Assembly (NCBI GenBank): GCA_011037195.1
Contig: JAAEAF010006172.1
Span: forward strand, 1-64,000
DNA from: Triatoma infestans
Lineage: Eukaryota; Arthropoda; Insecta; Hemiptera; Reduviidae
DNA length: 64,000 nt
Direction: 5' to 3'
Shown here: positions 11,870 to 23,964 of the stretch, piece after piece
Numbering within the stretch: the stretch's first letter is position 1
Layout of the letters: each line of letters begins with the position of its first letter
Translations under genes and position numbers: made by a program
Notes under the pieces: generated by a model
What the model saw: only the letters and a program-made list of their open reading frames with translations
Told to the model about the DNA's origin: nothing
Database searches by the model: none

Positions 11870-12240
11870 AGGAAAGTATTAAGAAGGTTAATTGGACTTG
11901 TAAGGACGCAAGACGGCTACAAAGTCAGGACGAACTAAGAAGTCGCAGAGCTGTTAGGTGGGCCAGATATAGTAGCCAGATAGAATCGGGTAGGTTGCAA
12001 TGGCTGGGACATTTACACAGGATGTCGGAGACGAGAGGTCCCAAGAAAACTTTGTATGGACACGCTGGTGGGAAAAGGCCGAAGGGCAGGCCCCAATTGA
12101 AATGGTTAAAGGATGTGCAGTACGATTTGGAAGCCCTTGGTCAGCAAAGATGGAGAACGTCAGCAAGGGATAGAGATAGGTGGAGAGCTGTGGTTGCTGA
12201 GGTTCGGGTCCTTCATGGACCGTTATAGCCCTTGAGTAAG
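11870..12240 (+). pseudogene. LINE C-terminal tail (GKR..GRP..W type)
   Basis: The plus-strand frame 11995-12228 reads LQWLGHLHRM, GGKRPKGRPQLKWLKDVQYD, then DRDRWRAVVAEVRVLHGPL. This is the conserved end of many endonuclease-plus-reverse-transcriptase LINEs. A frameshifted upstream part (RAVRWARYSSQIESG) reaches to about 11870. The 3' end is a short tandem tail (GAGTAAGTAAGTA) at about 12234-12245. All catalytic domains are missing. Confidence 0.7.
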
Positions 12241-12381
12241 TAAGTATTCGCAACCAGGATCCTCCCTTGACCGAAATCAATCTCAGTCCGCAGCACCCAA
12301 CCAAGTTGGGGCTACTACAACTTTAAACGAAGAACATGTGAGAGCTCCACATTAATATATATATTGTAGGTTTCACCAATC

Positions 12382-12490
12382 TCCAATTATAGAGGCATTT
12401 GTTTGGTACCTTGTGCATACAAACTGCTTTCTAATATTATAAGGGGTTTCCATAAGGGGTTTCACGCTCAGGATGAACCTCAAAAAAGAT
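12382..12490 (+). pseudogene. LINE reverse transcriptase motif remnant
   Basis: An in-frame stretch reads SNYRGICLVPCAYKLLSNII, matching the first conserved RT block (NYRGI..L..AYK...NII), and runs on through about 16 further codons. It is short and isolated; the rest of the domain is not recognisable downstream. Confidence 0.45.
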
Positions 12491-13419
12491 CATGAATTCA
12501 AGCTCTTCATGACTTGTTTGTGTGTTTTTTTGTTTGTAATCTGCTAAGAATACTGCCCAAAAAAGAAGGAGTGAAAAGGGGTTTTAAATGTCCCAGCGAA
12601 AAGGTGCTGATGGCGGAGAATGATCATCAAGCACTCTTGCTTGGTCAAGAACTCTCTCTGGCCTGTAAAAGAGCTTCTTATCGACTGATTGTTGGAAGTT
12701 ATTGTTTATTATACCTCTTTCAGAGTTATTATATGGAAGACTTCTCGATAACTGTTTTTTTTTTAGGCTTTTAAAGGCGTTTGGTGACTGTTTCTTGACT
12801 TCCTGACACTTTTAGTAGATTGTTTAGTTGTTAGTTCAGTCTTCTTTAAATTCTGAAAATGGCGAGCTTAACACAATTTTAAAAATGATGTTAAGAATCC
12901 GATTTACGACAGATGCGGTAAGAACTCGCTGGAGAGAACCATAGCGCTGAAGTGGGTGGTATTAGCAACATGGAGAAGCCAGGCTTGCTGTGGTAAAAAC
13001 CAGCGAGACACTAACCATGAGTTCCCTAAAAATCAATTTGGATAGTGTTCAATTCTCAAGGATTGATATATCAAGTATTTAGTTTTAGTCACAGACGAGC
13101 TTAAGGGAAATAAAATACAACAAAAAATTTAAATATGACCTCTTTCCGTTAGAGTTTGCGGATATCTAGTTTAAAGGTGGCATAGCCAATGGAATTTACA
13201 AATAATCCTCTATTTTTAATAAATAATGATGATTTTATTTCACTGATTGCATACTTCCTACAAACCTACCCAGACAGCCTGTAAAGTCCTGATGCAATCA
13301 TAATTTTCAGACTTCCAAAGGGGAAAGCGTACTAGCCATTTCTTCTTGGATTTTGATGTCCCTGCAGTTATCCCAATATAATAGATAATGCCAGCAAATT
13401 CAGCATACAAAAGCTGGAC
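12491..13419. other. Unassigned stretch
   Basis: One 86-codon plus-strand frame (12514-12774) has no domain that I recognise. No member of the window's repeat families was detected. Confidence 0.3.
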
Positions 13420-13515
13420 TTAATAACTTTAATTCTAGCCGCAGCAATCTCTACCATCATGTCTTTAAGTGCACTTCAACTACACATTACCTCCTCTATC
13501 ACGCCCGCTACTCCA
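13420..13515 (+). repeat. Repeat E fragment
   Basis: AATCTCTACCATCATGTCTT...CTTCAACTACACATTACCTCC resembles 32190-32270 and the inverted arm at about 32800, so it belongs to a dispersed repeat. Identity is only moderate by eye. Confidence 0.35.
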
Positions 13516-14289
13516 GCTTAAAAATGCGAAAACGTTTGCACAGACATCTACAACATTCACATAATTCAAATTCAGCCTGCAGATGTAGTCGAATTGTCAA
13601 CGATTCAAACAACTAATTGGGTTTAGTGGACCCATCGATAATCTAACTTATCAGGATTCATTCGGTGCAATTTACAGCCAATTATATTCTAGATATAAAA
13701 GCGGACTGCATAGAAGTCACAAAGAACTTTTAAGACGCTATGAATTTGGCTTTATAAATCGCTCCCTATACACATCTATCTATCAGAAAACTCAGAACCT
13801 ACGATAAAAACCATTTATACACTTTACTGGGCTTTAAGAATTTATTTCTTTTGCGAATTTATTATTACTTACCACAATACCAAATTTTGATCTTCAATTC
13901 TATAAGTTTAAATTTTAAGTTGATGTAACAAGGAACACCGAAAGGAGAGACACGAAACTATTAAGAAACAGTTTGAAGCAGTTTCTCAACAATATCACAA
14001 ATATAGTTTGTATACAACACATTTTTTCAATACTACAATAATAAGTTAGTTTGTATAACAAGTATTTTTACAAACACCAACATCCCCCCCTATTAGAAGC
14101 TGTTTACTACAAGTTTAGTTGTAAGCATAATTCTGGTAACATTACTTGCGGCATTGTTTACACAATTGATTCAACGAAAAATTTGCTATAGGAATTCTAA
14201 AAATTTTATTAGCACTTAAGTGCATCCATTTAGAAAAAATAAATGAAGTGTACAATTTTATATACTTTTTTTACGCGCCTGTATGCTGA

Positions 14290-14520
14290 CCTTTATTTTT
14301 TTTTAATGCGCGTCAACTTGTGAGGACAATACCGTCTTGATCCTTCTCTGCACGCTTTGCAAACTACGCTGCTCATCACCAGAGAATGAACTGTCGTTAA
14401 GAAATCCCGGAAATAGAAATCTAAGCGCAACACTGCCTGGATTCGATCCTGAAATCTCCATGTATGAATCCAGTGCAGTACCATTGATCTCATCTCCTTC
14501 CTGTAGCACCGCCTGGTTTG
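14290..14520 (-). mobile_element. SINE-A, diverged copy
   Basis: On the minus strand, a box-B-like GGATCGAATCC is followed by CAGTGTTGCGCTTAGATTTC and GGTGATGAGCAGCG. The same blocks, in the same order, occur in the clear SINE-A copy at 59715. The tRNA-like 5' part is degraded. The long frames over it on both strands are coincidental. Confidence 0.5.
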
Positions 14521-14524
14521 CACT

Positions 14525-16279
14525 GTTAGTTAAGTAATAACATAAAACAGAGCATCGCATAAATCCCAGAAATCCTCTAAGGACGTTGTTTGCAATTTTA
14601 ACTTGATGATTTCCGTGTCCTTCTTTTGGAGACAATCCTATCCTGCCATTGAGAGGATTAAATAATGTTGGATGCAAGCTTATTTGAAAGAACCGTGTAG
14701 CCCCTTTCTGGCTGAAAATTTTTATAAGTTTCGCACAGTATCTTCGGACCAAGGGAAAAACGGTTTCAAGAATAACAACATTATCTGTCGTTCAGATCTC
14801 TCTGAGAGGCTTTAGTGGCAGACTGTGTCCAAAAAATAAAAGTAGCAAAAGATTGACTAATCATAATAGAATAAGAAGAGCGTTGAGTGTCGGCGTATCC
14901 AAAAAATCGAAGAGGCTGATTAGGTAAGTAGGTAAAGAAGGGCGTTGCAAACACCAACTGGTAATAAAGGTTTTTTTTTGAAGTGTCTGTGAGGTTGTTG
15001 GTCACAAGAAAACAACATTCTCCAAGAAGAGTGCAACAATGCAAAAAAGTTCAAGATTCATGTGTCTCTTTAGTGTCTCCATGTACACAGGGTCGATGCT
15101 TTCTGATAAAACATCACATATTATGGATTTTTTTTTGTGAGTCCGCTTATTTTAGAGGACTAGGGAATATAGCAAAAAGGATTCTTATCCTCTTTATGAG
15201 TACGAATAAGAATAATGGAATTCTGTTTCAGCTTCCTTGTGATGAGAGTATTAAGCAAGCAAAATGATTCCTCAAAAATGTCGCAGGAACTTTGGCGCCG
15301 AAACAGGAATCAAAGCAAAAAGGGATCAACTGTTGCCTGTGCATCTACCTTCTTGACAGGATCCCCCCCCCCCACAGAATAGAGAATAAGTAAAACTACA
15401 TACATAAATAGTATTGATTATACTCAGAATATATAGTAGTTTAAAAACAAAAAGCTTCCAAATGATGGGCTCTTTTTGAGTTTTTAAAATAGTGAATGAT
15501 CCAATTGTATATGTATGTATGTATATGCTCTGGCCAATAAAGGCAAGTTATCAAACAAACTTATTTTTGGATCCAACAAGTCTTAAAAACATATAATTTT
15601 GGTGAATACCTAAATGTTTAAATATAATGCGTACTTTATATCTCTCTTTTGCCACAATAAGTAATAATGACAGGTAACATTACTCATTACTTTTTGGTAT
15701 TTAATAATTAAAAAAAAAAAAAACGATATGTTCCCAGTTGTGGAAAAAAAAGTATGATATAAGCTAAACAAAAAAAAAAAAAAAATGAAAAAATATATAT
15801 ACCGTAAAGTAGTGGTAATATTGATTGAGATGGCCATTGTTGTAAACGTCAGTACCGCCGTTACACCTACGCACCCGCTATTATGGATCAATTCTTGGAA
15901 AATGAATCATATTTAACATTAAAATTACTAATTTGGCTTAATTGTTTCATTATTTCACTAATTTATTACTCCATTTGTTTTGAAATTAGATATTATCTAC
16001 TAATTTTTATTTTAATTATAAACATTAGATAAAGAATTTAATAAATAAAAAAAAGAAGAAAATATATCATTTAATTTTATAACGTTTTCTAAGAAATGCG
16101 AAATATAATGTTTATTCATTGTTATTATGTTTCTAATAAGAATTTTAGAAAGTAATTATTATTTATTTATTTATTTTTATTAATATAAACAAAGATTTCT
16201 TTACTTTGTTTTGAGGAAGTGATGCTATAAAGAAAAATTTTCGAAGATGAGTTTTGAAACACTAAGGTCTGCTGAGTAA
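14525..16279. other. Unassigned stretch with homopolymers
   Basis: It holds a C10 run (15364-15373), A-rich runs near 15710 and 15770, and a possible primer-binding-site look-alike at 15290-15306. No coding domain and no shared repeat family were recognised. Confidence 0.3.
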
Positions 16280-16445
16280 GAAAAAATGTTTTTTAGCGAA
16301 TATTTTGTATGTATGTGTGTACAAAATATCACAGAAACAAGAAAACAGTCGTATAAAGCAAAAACATGGTATTCCATTAGTAACCGTTAGTTAGACGAAA
16401 GTTTCTATGAACATCCATAAACCGGAAGTGCATATAGATGAACTA
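16280..16445 (-). mobile_element. Family H diverged fragment
   Basis: TTTTTAGCGAATATTTTGTATG, AAAATATCACAGAAACAAG and AAACCGGAAGTGC are degraded versions of the reverse-complement family H 3' half. It abuts the full copy starting at 16452. Confidence 0.45.
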
Positions 16446-16451
16446 TTTTTT

Positions 16452-17473
16452 ACTTTCTCTTACTCCTAGTAAGAGGAAGTATTGTAATCGTGTCAAATTT
16501 TCGATATCGAGTTTTCACCGGAAATATCCGTTTTAAGGTCCCCCTGAGTCCCAAAAAGTGTTTTTAAAGCAATGTCGTTGGTGTTTGTGTTGTGTCTGTT
16601 TGTGTGTCCGTGTGTGTGTATGTATGTATGTGAACAGCGTAGCTCCAAAACGAAAAATCGTTGAAAGTTGGAATTTGATATTCCGTTTAGAGGTCACCAT
16701 GGGATCTGACTGTACGTTATCTGTAAAAATTCCTCAACCGGAAGTACCACTTTACTAGTTGGATTTTTTACTTTTTTGCGATTTTCTCAAAAAATGGCTC
16801 CGACGATTTTCATTAAACTTTAAACATCAACCACACATACAAAGAGCTACAACTTTTATTTGAAACATTTCTCCGGGAAAATGCATTGAAGGGTACTTTT
16901 GGGGGAGGGGTGTGGTTAAGTTTCCTCTAAAGTGCTATTTCAGTTTGTAAGACAATTCTGTCATCTAAACAATGTTAATTAGAATTAAATATGTTGTTGA
17001 AATTCCGAGTTTGAAAAAAATCGGATAACCGGAAGTGCGTTTGCTTTTACCACTTTACTAAATGATTTATTCACTTTTTCGCAATTTTCTCAAAAATGGC
17101 TCCGACGATTTTTTTTTTTTGGAACTTCCTATATAAACTAAACATGCAAAGATCTACAACTTTTATCTAAAACATTTATCTGGAAAAATTCTTTTAAGGG
17201 CATTTTTAGGGGAGGGGTGGGGTTAGATTTTCATCAAAGTGCTATCCTAGTTGATTATACAATTCTATCATCCAACCATAATTAGTTAGAAATAAATAGA
17301 TGGCTGAAATTTCGAGTTTCAAGAAAATTAGTAAACCGGAAGTGCGCTTTTACTGAATAGTTTTTTCAGTTTTCGACGAATTTCATTGAATTTGGTGCAC
17401 AAACTATAAAATTTGTCAATTATCATTTAGAGAACTGGAGTAAGAGAAAGTTGTGTGAGTGTTTCACACCAGA
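16452..17473 (-). mobile_element. Family H element, full copy
   Basis: A 1022-bp copy, reverse orientation. It begins ACTTTCTCTTACTCCTAG and ends GTTTCACACCAGA. All three ACCGGAAGT unit marks are present (about 16737, 17029 and 17335), spaced 290-305 bp. The TG tract is interrupted by T and C (about 16580-16632). It ends in a T-run into which a SINE-A was inserted. Confidence 0.75.
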
Positions 17474-17482
17474 TTTTTTTTT

Positions 17483-17680
17483 TAATTAAGGTGCGTCATC
17501 AATGATGGTCATTGGTACCCGAAGCGTTCTCAATACACTGCCGGCCTCCGGACAGTGTTCTCTCTCGTTACAAACAACCACTGTCCATCACCGCACAGCG
17601 AGCTTTAGACGCCCCTAGGAAGAAAAAATCTAAGGACAGCGTGAGAGTCCAGTATGCTAACCACTACCCCTCCATTACTA
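17483..17680 (-). mobile_element. SINE-A copy
   Basis: Minus strand. The body (CTTAGATTTTTTCTTCC...GGAGGCCGGCAGTG and a terminal CACCTTAATTAAAAAAAA) matches the copy at 39995-40210. The tRNA-like 5' end at the right is shortened and its B box is lost. It lies directly against the T-run at the end of a family H copy. Confidence 0.6.
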
Positions 17681-17750
17681 AACATTTTGTCATTTTTTTG
17701 CAATTTTCTAAAAAAAAACTACTCCAACAATTTTAGTATACTATTTAAAC

Positions 17751-18652
17751 GATGATGACTCCACTCAGGTATTCTTTGTCATATTATTTACTTGTTGCAG
17801 GAATCTTGTTCATGCAGTGAAACGTTGCTCTGTCTTTTACATAACTCTCTCAGGCATCTGTTTGGATCTCTTACTGGACATTGTGGTTTAAGGAGGCCAC
17901 ATCTCTACGTAATGGAGCTCATGCCGGATCCATTTTGTAGACTCTGTGAGACAGACGTGCCAGGTCTCATGGGGATTTTTGGGAATGAGGAGGTGTATAG
18001 GTTTGCCAAATTAGGCGCCTCTCTTCCTTTCATTGGTCCTGAGCCTGCTGTTGGCGTGTCTTCTGCTACATGTCTGTCAGGCTTCCAGACATGGACAGCT
18101 TCACAGCATTCATCCTTATGGCTGGGCTCAGTTGGTTTTTGGAAGTCCAAAATGCTCATCGGGGGTCCGGACAAGGCCATTAGTGAGACGTTGCTGTGTT
18201 TTTCACGGAGCGCTGTCAGACATCTAGTTGGATCTCTTCCTGGACATTGTGGTTTAAGGAGACATCTCTACATAATGGGGCTCATGCTGGATCCATTTTG
18301 TAGAGCCTATGAGACACAGGAGGAAACACCCATCCATCTCATGACAGATTGCTTTGATTGTGAGGAAATTAGGTTCAGGATCTTTGGTCGTGGAACAGGA
18401 TGTCTGTGGAAGAGTTTAGGCTATTTTCCTTTAAGATTATTGTCCGATTTGTTCGGACTGCAGTGAATCTTAGATGGATTAGACCCGGTTAGTTCTAGAT
18501 TCTAGGTTCTAGTTTTCTAGAGTTCTAGTTCTAGGTTTGTTCTAGACCTGGTTAGTTGTTGTTTTTCTTGGGGGAGCTATAAGGGTCCAATGGGGTTTTT
18601 GATAGCGTAGGGTTTGGTCCCACCACACAGACAAATAATAATAATAACAATA
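17751..18652 (+). mobile_element. LINE-A copy with an internal module duplication
   Basis: The plus-strand frame 17792-18466 reads: C-terminal module (LFGSLTGHCGLRR...CRLCET), then abruptly the RNase H end (GIFGNEEVYRFAKLGASLPF), a spacer, and a second C-terminal module (LVGSLPGHCGLRRHLYIMG, ETPIHLMTDC). So the C-terminal module occurs twice, the first copy out of order. The 3' end is GGTTTGGTCCC followed by an AAT/TAA tail. An imperfect 13-bp target duplication (ATACTATTTAAAC at 17738-17750; ATACTACCTAAAC at 18653-18665) encloses the whole, so the rearrangement happened before or during insertion. The RNase H catalytic start is absent. Confidence 0.75.
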
Positions 18653-18665
18653 ATACTACCTAAAC

Positions 18666-18925
18666 ACATAAATGACTATCACTTTTATTTCAAACATTTT
18701 TTATAATGTAAAATGATTTTTTGGTGGGTTTGAGGAGTAGAAACGTTAAGCTTTTCTGTAACGTACCTTTCAGCATTAGGAATAGTTCTATCATCAATAT
18801 AAATAATACTAAGGTACTTTGTTAGCAATCCTGGAATTTCAAATTTGAACAAAATCCGTTAAATGGAAGTGAGAGTGTACGGAATTGTTTTTTGGGGATT
18901 TGATTTTCTCGAAAATATATTTATT
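18666..18925 (-). mobile_element. Family H diverged fragment
   Basis: ATCACTTTTATTTCAAACATTTTT, TCCTGGAATTTCAAATTTGAACAAAATC and a degraded unit mark (AAATGGAAGTG) belong to family H. The left part (17690-17737) lies before the LINE-A insertion. Confidence 0.45.
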
Positions 18926-20610
18926 TTATATATTTATTTATTTGGCATTTACAACTGCATGAACAAGGCTTCGGCAACAAGTAAATAATATGACAAAGAA
19001 GACGTGAGAGGTGTCATCATCCAGTGGTAACTCTCCAAATAAATTATTTATTTGACTGACCTCTATCGCCGAAAGAATTGCGCGCATGAATCATCGGGTG
19101 GGAATTTCAGGAAGTGACAAAGATGAGAGGTGATGAATTAGAGGGTTACGATGACCAGACTAGAAAGAATGCAATTTTTTTTATAGGAGATTAAGTCTTT
19201 AATAAAACAAAAAAAAATAGTATCTTGAGTCATTATAGCTGATTGGGAGACAAAGTTTTGATTATTCCGCGAAGAACTTTGGATTGCAAGGACTGAACGC
19301 GGTATATCAGAACTTTGTTGTTTAACGTCAATTTTGATCGTCAATCAAGTAGTTGTTCTAGTAAGTGGTAACGTTTTGTTTGTTTTTTTTTAGTTCTTGT
19401 TTTTTGAGTTTTGTGGCGCAGTTCTTTAAACATGGAATGCTAACTGTACAGATTTATTGAAACATATTCCTAGAATTATTGATTTTGAGGGAATTTTGAG
19501 TAATTTGTGACATAACATTTCAAATTTTTGACTTTGTTCAATGTTATTGGTGATTACATTCACATGACGCTTTATCTGCTATGGGTATCCATTACCCAAC
19601 CGGAAGTATAATTGTACTAAATAGTTTTTTGAAATTTATCGAAAACGGCTATAATAAAGTTATTTAATTTGGAACGCGATTTATTTAATAGGAATATACA
19701 CCTTGTTCCGTTCAAAACCTTCCTAATTCAATTAATGATAGAACAGAAAGTATGAAAGTGTTAGGACAATAAAATTACATAGAATCCAAGAAGAAGTCAT
19801 AAATTCATTAGTATACCTCTACTGATAGCACGGAACAAAGCCGATACTGTTCAAGTAAAAATTCTTTGTTTGAAGAAATATCTTACTGTAATATGAATGC
19901 GTAATATTTAATAACGCACGCAAATAATTTGTTATCATCAGGTAACAATTAATTGTAAACTTAGGATTAATTAAACATTTATTACTCTAATTTCTAGTTT
20001 AAACATATTTACTATAATACCATTGTTTCTCTCTATACAATAGTGAGTTATGTTGCGTAATATCTTGTATATCTTTATCAGGGGACAAGTTCACGTCATC
20101 CATTGATAACATATTAGATTATGGGTATTTTTTTGACAGAAGTGGTGTGTGTGTGTGTATGTGGTCGTTAGTAGACAAGTTAAATGAATATTCAATTAGT
20201 TTAAATATCCTGAAACAAGTATGTCCAATCTATAGAGTGAGAGAGCGTGCGCGCTGTCAAGAGAGTAAATCATATCTTCTAGTCCATTCTTATGACGTCA
20301 GTTATCTCAATTACACCATTTCTATTATTCTCAATTATTATAAAACATATAATTTATTTCCTATAAAGTTTTAAATCAATTTACACACCTTTTGCATCCA
20401 TTCATTTATCATTACTTCACTCCTCCAATATTTAAATTAATTTTATATATTAAGTGTAGACAGAATGATAGATTACATGTGATTTTCAAGTATAATGCTA
20501 TTGTTTACATATTGATAGCAATAATTTATTACATTATTGGTTAAATTAACATATTATCTTTAAAAATTAATATGATATATAGATAAATGCAACTTTATTT
20601 AACTAGAAAT
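18926..20610. other. AT-rich stretch with old family H traces
   Basis: Around 19500-19720 the unit mark AACCGGAAGTATAA and a GATTTTC-like block survive from family H. One TGACGTCA lies at 20293-20300. Otherwise nothing is recognised. Confidence 0.35.
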
Positions 20611-20629
20611 CTTAATGTTTAACTGCACA

Positions 20630-21353
20630 GATAAAAACGTATTATTTTGGGGGTTGTTGATATTTTTATTGAGAAAACTGCGTGAAGAAGTTTCAGCTGA
20701 GGTTATAAAGACTGCCTACTATGATTTGCTTCACTCCAGAATGGTATATGGTGTTGAGCAGTGGGGCGGAATCTCCGAAGCTTCCATTGTATTTAGACTT
20801 CAGAAGAGAGATATTAGAACAATGATGAAGAAGAGGGCTCGAGTTAGCTGCAGGCCTCTCTTCAAAGAATTAAATATATAATGACGCTACCCTCAGTATT
20901 CATTTTGAAACACGCATTGAATAAGAAAAAAGAGCCTTTAATTGAAACTAGAGGTGATAAGCATAATCACAATCTACGTAATAAAGATAATCTATATATA
21001 TATATATATACCTTACAAACGACTAGTGATGTCTGATCAATTTACCAGTGTCATGGCGGCGAGAGTATTTAATAAAATTACCTTAGATGTAAGACCGGTT
21101 AAGTGAGAATCACTTCAAATAAACCATCACCCGTTTCTTGATAAAGAATTGTTTTTATGACCTAAAAGAATTTATGAATGCAGAGTGAGTGATGAACATT
21201 TCAAATAAGATTGAAAGTTTTGCAGTTAATTTTAATATATAGTGTAAAGTCCGTTGTAATAATTTTATTGGCAGATAGCTGTTATTGTTTTGACATGCCT
21301 TTTATATTATAATTACGTATACAGGCAGAAAATAAAAATAAATAAATAAAAAA
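20630..21353 (+). pseudogene. CR1/Jockey-group LINE reverse transcriptase C-terminal remnant
   Basis: The frame 20660-20881 reads LRKLREEVSAEVIKTAYYDL, HSRMVYGVEQWGG, VFRLQKRDIRTMMKK and CRPLFKELNI. This is the familiar thumb/C-terminal segment. A frameshift follows, after which homology-like sequence continues (ALNKKKEPLIETRGDKHNHN, ARVFNKITLDVRPVK). The 3' end is an AATAAATAAATAAA run at 21329-21345. The palm catalytic box is not included. Confidence 0.65.
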
Positions 21354-21486
21354 GACAATCGTTTCAATGACGAATTTCGCAATATTCCCTCTTTGTAGCA
21401 ACTACCACATCCTTAAATCATATCTCTTCGATCGCCATTGCCTGGTTGTTTGCCCAAGGCACTTCCTTTTCTACTAAATTTTCCCT

Positions 21487-21665
21487 GACTTTGTGTATGT
21501 GATGTGTGAACAAAATATCTCACAAAACGAAAAAAAATCATAGGAAGCTACTAAAAACTTGGTACTTCGTTTAGCTACTATTACCGCATCTGACACCACG
21601 AACGTTACGGTCAAAATTCATCAACCGGAAGTGTGACTTTAAAAAAAAATTGGTCTTTGAATTTT
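21487..21665 (-). mobile_element. Family H fragment
   Basis: ACAAAATATCTCACAAAACGAAAA, CATCTGACACCACGAACG and CATCAACCGGAAGTGTGACTTT match the reverse-complement 3' half of family H. Confidence 0.5.
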
Positions 21666-21833
21666 TTTTTTTTAATTTTGAAATTATTTTAATAATTATG
21701 AAATTATTTTAATAATTATGAAATTAAAAAAATCTACGATAACATTGTAAAATTACAAACATGAACTCGAACGGATTCTTCATGCAGTCATTCATGAATA
21801 ATGTATAATCACTCTTAATTAAACCTCCACACA

Positions 21834-22705
21834 TACTTTTTTATTTCTATTTTTATTTTGAATTTGACTACTACATGCTATGTAGGTAACAAATAAAAGT
21901 GATATAATACATACAAATAATACGTGATAAGCTAGGTTGTCCATTGATAACCACCATTAGACAATGACGCTTCCAGTCGTCTTAGAGGATTACCTGGAAG
22001 TGAATTCGAATAGATAATATGCACAAGAAGATTAGGATGGAAGATAAGATTATTATATCTCGGTTTTGCTAGGACATGGATGAATGGGAATCTTGAGATC
22101 AATATGGATTGTTTTGTTCCTTGACGTAAAAAAAGAAGCATCAACGATAGTATGCAGGATTTTAGATTAAAGATTTTGGAGCGGTTGAAATTATTTCTTT
22201 TTGCAGTTCTAGTAATTGGTGCGAGCAGTGCGATTTAAATCGTCTTCTTTTTCTTTTTTTAACATCAATTTGGAGCGCTTGTCAAATAACCTGGAAAGAA
22301 GACTGAAACTTTGGTTAAAGGGAGTTCTTTTTGTGTCCAGTATGGTGGTTCTAAGTCAGTCGTTTGTCTAAGTAAAGTCCCAGGTAATGGACATGGTCTG
22401 CAGGTGTATTATAGAAGGAGACTGGACAAACAACTTCTTTATTCTGGGTGAATACTACAAAATTTAGATTTATTTGTGTAGATTTTTATTGCCAATTTGG
22501 TTTGCTAGATTCTAATAATTGAAGATGATATTGTAGAATAAGTTTGAAAATTACATGATCGTTACGAGATTAAAAGATTGTTATTAATATAGACGTAAGT
22601 AAAGATTGATTGTATTAGGATGTGTGGAGATGTCAGCAGTGTAAATTGAGTGAAGCATAGGTGCTAGAATGCTACCTTGTAGCACACCGACAAGAATCCT
22701 CTAAA
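21834..22705 (-). pseudogene. Jockey-like reverse transcriptase remnant, heavily decayed
   Basis: The minus strand from about 22690 reads GVLQGSILAPMLHSIYTADI (the RT block before the active site). After many stops and frameshifts come HYLGLYLDKR-like, SRLFDKRSKLMLKK, SKILHTIVDASFF, HIDLKIP and LPGNPLRRL segments, in the order of the other Jockey copies. No open frame survives, so it is older than the copies at 10.3 and 42.2 kb. Confidence 0.6.
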
Positions 22706-23570
22706 CTTAAAACAGATTATTGAACCACTAATTGTTTGATTATTATGTAATAAACAGTACCGTTTTTTTTTTGTTTGTTTTTTTTTTTTTTTTTACTGGC
22801 AAACTATACAAATAGTCTTCAAAAAATCAAAAAATAAAATAACTAAAAGACATTGAAAAATTGTCTACCTTTCTCGCCTGTATGCATATGAATTATTACA
22901 TTCCTTAGTAATTATAATGCCCGTGCATTATAATTTACTAAAATATATTATTAATTCTTTTTTTAACATAAATAATTTATAAAAGTTGGATTTAAAAAAA
23001 AAAAGAATTGTTTCTTAATTCGCCCTTATGAATGTTATTAATGGAAAAAAAAGAAGAAGATCGATTATATTTATTGACGCCTGCATATAATTATTATTTG
23101 ACCAAAATATGTTAATTAGTGCAAATTGTTAACCAGATAATTGGTGTTTAATAAAAAAAAATTCTATATAGTAATTTTAGAATTAGTGCGATATAGTGTA
23201 TTGTATGATATAACTGATGTTATTATTTTATTATTATTTTAACCACCACAACAATTATTATTTTATATTACTCGTAGTTGACGGATGCATATAAAAAATA
23301 AATAAATAAAATCTGAGGTCACTTGTGCCCCTCCCCGTTCTGTACCGGCTGCCAGACAGATACTTCTCTTTCCAGACAATATAGCACTGCCTGGAGATAC
23401 AGCTACTCTTTAGGAAGAGAGTCTGAGGAGTCTGTACTATCATGACAACTGGATAATCACGAATGGAATTATTTTGGGAAAGTATCTTCCAATATAATAA
23501 TCTTCTTTTAGAATGAGGGAAAAGTCTGAGTGAAAGACTCTTCTCCTACCTTGAAGAAGATAAACTATTT
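22706..23570. other. AT-rich stretch, nothing recognised
   Basis: Poly(T)/poly(A) runs (22764-22793, 22995-23005) and no coding signal. Confidence 0.45.
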
Positions 23571-23574
23571 TTTT

Positions 23575-23955
23575 ACCTTCTCTTACACCTAGCGTCAGTG
23601 TAAAATTTTCGAAATTGAATTATGCACTGGAAATACATGTTTTGTAGTCCCCTGAGTCCCCTGAGTACGGGAAAAAGTTTTTAGCGAATAACCTGTATCT
23701 GTGTGGGAACCAGAAATCTCAAAAAAGAAAAATTATAGTGTGCTCAATCATGGTATTCCGTCCGGATACTACCACCCACATCTGACACCAAGGTTTCGGA
23801 CAAAATCCACCAACAGGAAGAGTGACTTTACTATATATATATATATTTTTTTTTTTATAGTTGTTCATGATTTTTCTCGAAGATGGCACTAACTATTTCT
23901 TTCACTAACTTCATATACTATCTACACGCTTAAATACCTTCGATTGGATATATTT
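23575..23955 (-). mobile_element. Family H diverged 3'-half fragment
   Basis: ACCTTCTCTTACACCTAG (decayed terminal hairpin), CCCCTGAGTCCC, CTCAAAAAAGAAAAAT, TGGTATTCCG and AACAGGAAGAGTGACTTTACT follow the family H order. Many substitutions. Confidence 0.5.
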
Positions 23956-23964
23956 TTTTGAAAT

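Noticed and set aside
14303..14752. 149-codon minus-strand frame as a gene
   Set aside because: Much of it is the SINE-A copy read through; no domain and no splice context.
15290..15306. TGGCGCCGAAACAGGAA resembles an LTR-retrotransposon primer binding site (tRNA-Lys type)
   Set aside because: No LTR end (TG...CA), no gag-pol homology and no second LTR around it; several mismatches to the usual site.
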